The notes below the pieces were generated by a model. It made no database searches, was not told the origin of the DNA, and worked only from the letters and a program-made list of their open reading frames with translations. A stretch of 64,000 nucleotides of DNA from Microthrixaceae bacterium (lineage in GTDB: Bacteria > Actinomycetota > Acidimicrobiia > Acidimicrobiales > Microtrichaceae): the NCBI GenBank assembly GCA_027493675.1, contig JAOSKI010000012.1:1-64000 (forward strand). The letters run 5' to 3'. The position numbers were made by a program, and so were the translations under genes. Below, in pieces: positions 58,652 through 64,000 of this stretch (the first letter of the stretch is position 1; every line of letters starts with the position of its first letter).

Positions 58652-60630
58652 GCAGCGACCGCGCGGGCAGAGACGGCGCGGCCGGTGACGGGGCGGCAGG
58701 TGACGGTCGGCTGGTCGACGGGCAGATGGGCGACGATCGGGCGGACACCACCAAGTCCGCTGAGGAGACAGCGAAGGTTGCTGCGGAGGCTCGCAGCACC
58801 GCTACCTCGGCAGCAGGTCGGATGATCGGTGCGGGCGTACCCGCTGAGAAGCCCAAGGATCTCTCGGGATCGGTGCGCCGCGTCGCTCGGCTCATGCGCC
58901 CCGAGCGTGGTGGTGGTGTGCTGGTGCTCCTGCTCGGCGTGGTGAGCGTCACGCTGATGGTGATCGGGCCCAAGGTGTTGGGGTCGGCCACCGACACGAT
59001 CGTGGCCGGGGCATTCGGTCCGACGGGGATCGACTTCACGAAGCTTCGCAACACGCTGCTGCTGGCCTTGGGCCTGTACCTGGTGGGTGGCGTCCTCGCG
59101 TTCGCACAGAACTACCTGTTGGCTGGCGTGGTGCAGCGCACAATGCTGCGCATGCGCGCAGAGGTGGAGGCCAAGATCAACCACCTTCCGCTGCGTTATG
59201 TCGACGGTCGAGCCCGCGGCGACCTGCTGAGTCGCGTGACCAACGACATCGACAACGTCGCGCAGAGCATGCAGCAGACACTCGGTCAGATGCTCACCTC
59301 ATCGCTGACCGTCGTGGGCGTGGTGGTGATGATGTTCAGCATCTCGCCGCTGCTCGCACTGGTGGCGCTCGTGACCGTTCCGGCGGCGCTGGTCCTAGTG
59401 CGGTTCGTGACCGCTCGCTCCAAACCCCGTTTCATGCAGCAGTGGTCCCACACAGGCACGCTGAACGCCCACGTGGAGGAGGCGTTCACCGGCCATGACC
59501 TGGTCAGGGTGTTCGGCCGTCGGGCTGATTCGCAGCGCGACTTCGACGAGGTGAACGAGGAGCTGTTCCAGGCGAGCTTCCGTGCCCAGTTCATCTCGGG
59601 GATCGTCCAGCCGCTCGTGATGTTCGTGGGCAACCTGAACTTCGTGGTGATCGCGGTGATCGGAGGATTGCGGGTCGCGCCGGGTGCGATGACCATCGGT
59701 GACGTGCAGGCCTTCATCCAGTACTCCCGGCAGTTCACCCAGCCTCTGACCCAGCTCGCTTCGATGGTGAACGTGATGCAGTCGGGCATCGCCTCGGTCG
59801 AGCGTGTCTTCGAGTTGCTGGACGCCCAGGAGGAGCCTCCCGACGCCGATCCATCCTCTGAGCTCGGCGCCGTGCGGGGCCGTGTGTGCTTCGAGGACGT
59901 GTCGTTCTCCTACGATCCGGCCACCGAGTTGATCAAGGGGCTGTCGCTGGTCGCCGAGCCGGGTGAGACGGTGGCGATCGTGGGCCCCACCGGTGCAGGC
60001 AAGACGACTTTGGTGAATCTGCTCATGCGCTTCTACGACCTCGACGGCGGCCGGATCAGCCTGGACGGGCTCGACATCGCGACCATCAGGCGGTCGGCGC
60101 TGCGTTCGGAGATGGGGATGGTCCTGCAGGACACATGGCTGTTCGGCGGCACGATTCGTGAGAACATCGCGTACGGGCGCCTGGACGCCACCGAGGAGCA
60201 GATCCGCGAAGCCGCTACCGCCACCTACGTGGACCGCTTCGTGCACTCCCTGCCGGACGGCTACGACACGGTGATCGACGACGAGGGCACCAACGTCTCG
60301 ACCGGTGAACGCCAGCTGATCACGATCGCCCGTGCGTTCCTGGCGGATCCCGCGATCCTGATCCTCGACGAGGCAACCAGCTCGGTGGATACGCGGACCG
60401 AGGTGCTCATCCAGGACGCGATGGCGGCGCTGCGTTCGGAGCGCACGAGCTTCGTGATAGCGCATCGCCTGTCGACCATCCGTGACGCGGACGTGATCCT
60501 GGTGATGGAGGACGGTCGGATCGTCGAGCAGGGCGACCACGACGACCTGCTCGCACGCGGCGGTGCCTACACGCGCCTCTACAACGCCCAGTTCGCCGGT
60601 GCAGTCGTGGAGCTGGACGCCCCAACCTGA
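58648..60630 (+). CDS. ABC exporter subunit 2 (fused permease/ATPase)
   Basis: 660 residues, intact from GTG 58648 (GTGA overlap with subunit 1). A long acidic and Ala-rich N-terminal extension (~80 residues) precedes the exporter domain (VLVLLLGVVSVTLMVIGPKV, GRARGDLLSRVTNDIDNVAQ, NFVVIAVIGGLRVAPGAMTI). NBD: VAIVGPTGAGKTTLVNLLMR, VLQDTWLFGGTIRENIAYGR, signature NVSTGERQLITIARAFLADP, Walker B ILILDEATSSVDTRTEVLIQ and H-loop FVIAHRLSTI. Consensus catalytic residues here complement the degenerate subunit 1. Such pairs export lipids, drugs or peptides. Confidence 0.92.
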   Translation: MSSDRAGRDGAAGDGAAGDGRLVDGQMGDDRADTTKSAEETAKVAAEARSTATSAAGRMIGAGVPAEKPKDLSGSVRRVARLMRPERGGGVLVLLLGVVSVTLMVIGPKVLGSATDTIVAGAFGPTGIDFTKLRNTLLLALGLYLVGGVLAFAQNYLLAGVVQRTMLRMRAEVEAKINHLPLRYVDGRARGDLLSRVTNDIDNVAQSMQQTLGQMLTSSLTVVGVVVMMFSISPLLALVALVTVPAALVLVRFVTARSKPRFMQQWSHTGTLNAHVEEAFTGHDLVRVFGRRADSQRDFDEVNEELFQASFRAQFISGIVQPLVMFVGNLNFVVIAVIGGLRVAPGAMTIGDVQAFIQYSRQFTQPLTQLASMVNVMQSGIASVERVFELLDAQEEPPDADPSSELGAVRGRVCFEDVSFSYDPATELIKGLSLVAEPGETVAIVGPTGAGKTTLVNLLMRFYDLDGGRISLDGLDIATIRRSALRSEMGMVLQDTWLFGGTIRENIAYGRLDATEEQIREAATATYVDRFVHSLPDGYDTVIDDEGTNVSTGERQLITIARAFLADPAILILDEATSSVDTRTEVLIQDAMAALRSERTSFVIAHRLSTIRDADVILVMEDGRIVEQGDHDDLLARGGAYTRLYNAQFAGAVVELDAPT

Positions 60631-60652
60631 CCCCCTCCTCGACCCCCTCCCT

Positions 60653-60706
60653 GCGAACTGAAGGGTGTGAGCCACCGGTACGGTGGCTCACACCCCTTCA
60701 GTTCGC
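60653..60706. terminator. Long hairpin between convergent genes
   Basis: Arms of about 25 bases (GCGAACTGAAGGGTGTGAGC ... and its complement) with one bulged G and a 3-base loop, followed by CTTTGG. It separates the exporter operon from the convergent PIG-L gene. Confidence 0.7.
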
Positions 60707-60719
60707 TTTGGGTGGAGGA

Positions 60720-61433
60720 TTAGAGGTAGACGAGCTCGAACGGCACGGCGTGCTCCACGCCGAGGCGGTGTCCGGTCTGCTTGGCGTTGCGGGTGAGGAA
60801 CGTGGGCGCATCGGCCATGTCCCCACCCAGGTGATCGAGGTAGACCCGGTGGGCTTCGAGTGATTCGATCCCCGCGTCGAGGAAGCCCGTCACATCCACT
60901 CCGTGGGCGGATTCAGGTGAGTTGCCGAAGGCGGCCCAGCGCACCCCGTCCCAGGGGTCCTCTACGAGATCGGTGAAGATCCACGGGTTCGCGGCGTCAC
61001 GCGAGGCGTCGAGCAGGGACCTGCCGACCACCCTGTGATCGATGTGGTTCCAGCTCTGGGGACCGAAGTCGTCGTGGTGGTTGATGCTCAAGAGCACTTC
61101 GGGACGGTGCCGACGGATGGCGGCTGCCAGCTCACGGCGCAGCGTCAGGCCTTCCTCCAGGAGCCCGTCCGGGAGGCCGAGGAACTCCAGTACCTCCCCC
61201 CCGACGATCTCACAGGAGCGTCGCTGCTCCTCGCGGCGCAGTGGGCCGACCGCGGAAGGCTCCATGTCGGTGATGCCCGCCTCGCCGTCGGTGACCAACA
61301 CGTAGGCGATGTGCTTGCCCTGTGACGTCCATCGGGCGACCGCGCTGGCGGCGCCATACTCCATGTCGTCGGGGTGGGCCACCACCGCCAGCGCGCGCTC
61401 CCATGTCTCCTCAAGTGCTTCGAGTTCTGCCAT
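60720..61433 (-). CDS. PIG-L family deacetylase
   Basis: 237 residues, intact from 61433 (MAELEALEETWERALAVVAH). Zn-binding motif AVVAHPDDMEYGAASAVARW (AHPDD) and second ligand region FGPQSWNHIDHRVVGRSLLD; VLVTDGEAGITDMEPSAVGP is typical of MshB/Mca-like proteins. It removes N-acyl groups from GlcNAc-type substrates. In actinobacteria relatives act in mycothiol synthesis or detoxification; which applies here is unknown. Confidence 0.9.
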   Translation of the reverse strand: MAELEALEETWERALAVVAHPDDMEYGAASAVARWTSQGKHIAYVLVTDGEAGITDMEPSAVGPLRREEQRRSCEIVGGEVLEFLGLPDGLLEEGLTLRRELAAAIRRHRPEVLLSINHHDDFGPQSWNHIDHRVVGRSLLDASRDAANPWIFTDLVEDPWDGVRWAAFGNSPESAHGVDVTGFLDAGIESLEAHRVYLDHLGGDMADAPTFLTRNAKQTGHRLGVEHAVPFELVYL

Positions 61434-61571
61434 GGCGGGATCATCGCACGCGGCGTGGCCGCAGCGCGGGCGGGTACCGAGGTTCCCGATCGTCGGTGTG
61501 CCGTGGTCGGTGATCGAAGGCCGTTCCACACGCGAGGCGGGAGCTCTCTCGGGGCGCCGGACGGCGGAGGC

Positions 61572-64000
61572 TCACCTACCGAGGTAGGCCTCCTGGAGGC
61601 GGTCGAGGTCCACCTCGTCGGCCGGGCCGCTCCATGTGATCCTCCCGAGATCCATGATCACCACCCGATCGGCCAGCTCCAGTGCACTGCCGGCCTGCTC
61701 CTCGACGAGGATCAGCGCCGTGCCACGGTCGTTCATCTCCGCGAGCGCCTCGAACACGCTGATCGTGGCCATCGGCGAGAGCCCCAGCGACGGCTCGTCC
61801 GCGAGGAAGAGACCCGGTGGGTCGGCAAGTGCCACTGCCATGGCCAACTGCTGCTGCTCGCCGCCCGAGAGCAGCTCCGCGGTCTGGTTGTGACGGTCGG
61901 CGAGGATCGGGAATCGTTGCTGGGCCTGTCTCCGAGCGGTTTCGGTCCGGAGCCTCACCGCAAGGTTGTCGTCGACGGACAACCCGGGGAAGATGCCTCT
62001 CGCCTCGGGTGCCAGCAGCATCCCTCGGCGCGCCCGTAGGTGGACCGCCATGTCGGTGACGTCGGTTCCCTCGAAGATCACCCGGCCCGAACGTGTCCCG
62101 ACCGTGCCGGCTATCACCCCGCACAACGTCGACTTGCCCGCGCCGTTGGCTCCGAGCACGGCGACCACCTCGCCCGCTGCGACCTGCAGCGACAGCCCGT
62201 GGAGCACCTCGACCTCGCCGTATCCGGCGCACACCTCACGAAGCTCGAGGATCGGGACCTCCCCGGGAGCCGCTGCCTTTCGGGCCGCTTCCTTCGGGAC
62301 GGAGGTCACCGGAGTCGCTCGCGCCTGCGGCGGTAGCGACTCCCTGTCTGGCGCCTCGTCGGAGGATTCCGGAGATCCACCGACCCGGTCACGCTCACGG
62401 GCTGCTCTGGCCAGCCTTCGGTCCCTGAGGCCCCTGGTGGTCTGTGTGAGCACGCCGTCGGGTTCCCGCGCGAGCGAGATGGCCCCGAGGCCGAAGAGCA
62501 ACGCCGCGATCTCGGCGCTCCCGATGATCTGTCGCAGCCCGTCGGGCAGGGCGTCCCAGGGCGAACCCCAGTCGCCTCCGATGCCGACCAGCACGACCGG
62601 CAGGACCGAGAACACGATGCCCCCAGCACCGCCCCCGGGGCGGCGTATCCCGAAGGTGACCGCGACTGCGAGCCAGATGAGCCCCAGCATCGGCGGGGCG
62701 CTGAAGTTGGTGATCGGGCTGTTGACCACCGCGAACCAGGCTCCGGCGAAGCCGGCGATGCCTGCGGAGACCGCGAACAGCACGAGCTTGGTGCGCGTCG
62801 GGTCCACACCCGATGCCGCAGCCGCCTCGGGCGACGACCTGCAACGCGAGCAGGGCGCGTCCGGTGGCGGAGCGCCCGAGGTTGCCCACGACCCAGATGC
62901 ACACGAGGACGATCAGGGCGAGCGCGACGAACATCGTGCGGTCCTCGGCAAGATCGAACGGGCCCAACCTCGGGGCGTTCAGCGACCACCCCCCTCGACC
63001 CGTTCCTCACCCCTTCGAGTTGGAACACCAGGCGGTCGCCGATGAACGCGAGCGCGAGCGTGGCGAGGGCCAGGTGAGGCCCCGAGGCGCATCGAGGGGA
63101 GGGCGACCAGGACGCCGACCGCACCGGTGGCGACGATCGCGATCACGGCCGCAACCCAGAACACGAACCGCCCGTTGTCCATGATCACCGGCATCGTCGT
63201 GGGCCACTGGTGGTTGACGAGCCACCCGGCGGTGAATCCTCCCACGGTCACGAAGGTCGCCTGGGCGAGGTTGATCATCCCTCCGATGCCGGTCACGATC
63301 ACCAGCGAGAGGAACACCAGGGCGAGGACGAGGCCGCGGTTGAGGATCCCGACCCAGTAGGCGTTGGCGACGAACAGCGCATATGCGACCAACAGCGTTC
63401 CGGCGACGATCCACGGCGCCCGCCTGCGCCACGGGTCCATGTCGGCCAGTGGATCGTCACCGGGAGCTTCCTCGGCGACCGACCCGGCAGCGCGGCCGTC
63501 CCTGCCCTGGACGAAGAACAACAGCACGAACAACAAGATGAAGGGGACCGAGTTGCGGAATCCCGAGACAGCGGTCAGGAAGTCGGGCGCGTATCCGTAC
63601 ACGAGGTTCTGGAGCACCCCGAGAGCCAGTCCGGCAGCGAACGCCAGCGGCACGGAGCGGAGCCGGGCGGCCACCGCGGCTGTGAACGACGTGAACACGA
63701 TCATGTGGAAGGTGATCGCAGAGAGGTCGAACAGGGGAGCGATCAGCACTCCTGCGCAGCCGGCGAGCATCGTGGACAGCGCCCAGATGATCCTTGACGA
63801 ACGGTCTGTGTCGATTCCCCGCAACCTCGCGAGCGCAGGTCGGTCGACGCCGGCGCGCGTCTCGAGCCCGGAGGCGGGTGTGGCGCATCAGGAACCACAG
63901 TCCGAGAGCGGACAGCGCCGCCGCCACCAGGACGGCGAGCTGGTCGGAGTTGATGGCTATCCCCTCGGAGATCGACCAGGTGGTGGCGGGTGTCGGACCG
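61572..64000 (-). CDS. Fused branched-chain amino acid ABC transporter, LivH-LivM-LivF, 5' partial, frameshifted
   Basis: A single reading direction from the window edge to 61572 with no start or stop between modules. LivH-like permease: LSALGLWFLMRHTRLRA, SSRIIWALSTMLAGCAGVLI and FHMIVFTSFTAAVAARLRSV. LivM-like permease: NRGLVLALVFLSLVIVTGIG, GMINLAQATFVTVGGFTAGW, LATLALAFIGDRLVFQLEGV and TRTKLVLFAVSAGIAGFAGA. A linker of about 70 charged residues leads to a LivF-like ATPase (VVAVLGANGAGKSTLCGVIA, LLSGGEQQQLAMAVALADPP, GLFLADEPSLGLSP, ALILVEEQAG) ending DLDRLQEAYLGR. Shifts lie near 63835, 63060 and 62815. The start lies beyond the window. Confidence 0.82.

Noticed and set aside
58648-58900. 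Separate gene for the Ala/Asp-rich N-terminal extension of ABC exporter subunit 2
   Set aside because: It is in frame with the exporter and has no own stop or start. Low-complexity extensions are common in this family.

Overview
The window is high-GC DNA from an actinobacterium. Gene content and the order leuB-ilvE-cimA-gltX suggest class Acidimicrobiia (Ilumatobacter/Microthrix-like); that placement is inference. Nearly every long gene, including the essential gltX, is broken by one or more single-base frameshifts while its protein signature runs on in another frame. The sequence therefore looks like an uncorrected, indel-prone assembly. Frameshifted genes are annotated here as one gene each, and their ends are approximate where noted.

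Region 1 (1-11.1 kb, chromosome backbone, + strand unless noted): the end of an ECF vitamin transporter operon (T component, double ATPase, S component). It is followed by a possible attenuator (17-codon leader ORF, hairpin, intrinsic terminator), then leuB, ilvE and cimA for branched-chain amino acid synthesis. An L,D-transpeptidase lies on the minus strand, followed by gltX and a YdcF-like protein. The stretch 6.35-9.1 kb is the most degraded.

Region 2 (11.15-35.7 kb, accessory): tRNA-Gln(CTG), then tRNA-Glu(CTC), followed by a tandem array of integrative elements. The 3' half of tRNA-Glu (about 42 bp) recurs at 16735, 21692, 28012, 29341 and 30963, and in decayed form near 35651, splitting the array into six blocks (A-F). 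A and C begin with a near-identical 2.2-kb integrase/excisionase/unknown-gene module. B and F share a different left end and a second integrase (F only as a remnant). D is a deletion derivative. A conserved ~125-bp motif precedes four of the att copies. Cargo is dominated by toxin-antitoxin and defence-like genes: two AbiEi/AbiEii pairs, an XRE/nucleotidyltransferase pair plus a remnant of a second, two VapBC pairs with in-frame amber codons, a PIN/HTH pair, a GIY-YIG protein, and an XRE-GNAT gene bounded by 26-bp inverted repeats. Blocks C, E and F also carry a secreted protein, a lipoprotein L,D-transpeptidase, a CPBP protease, a truncated sulfatase, VOC and SRPBCC proteins and an acyltransferase.

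Region 3 (35.7-64 kb, chromosome): mostly metabolic and envelope genes. These are a glycine-zipper protein, lipoproteins, a flavin/F420-type oxidoreductase, a VOC protein, a flavodoxin-like protein, YihY, a GH3 beta-glucosidase, a PF10118-type hydrolase, a Dyp peroxidase, an acyl-CoA dehydrogenase, an EthD-like protein and YceI. They continue with two large adjacent surface lipoproteins (PKD/Gly-rich and repetitive beta-rich), a glucosaminidase, a methyltransferase, a PLP decarboxylase, a patatin, a heterodimeric ABC exporter and a PIG-L deacetylase. The last gene is a fused LivH-LivM-LivF transporter that runs off the right edge. Convergent gene pairs here are separated by long, almost perfect hairpins.
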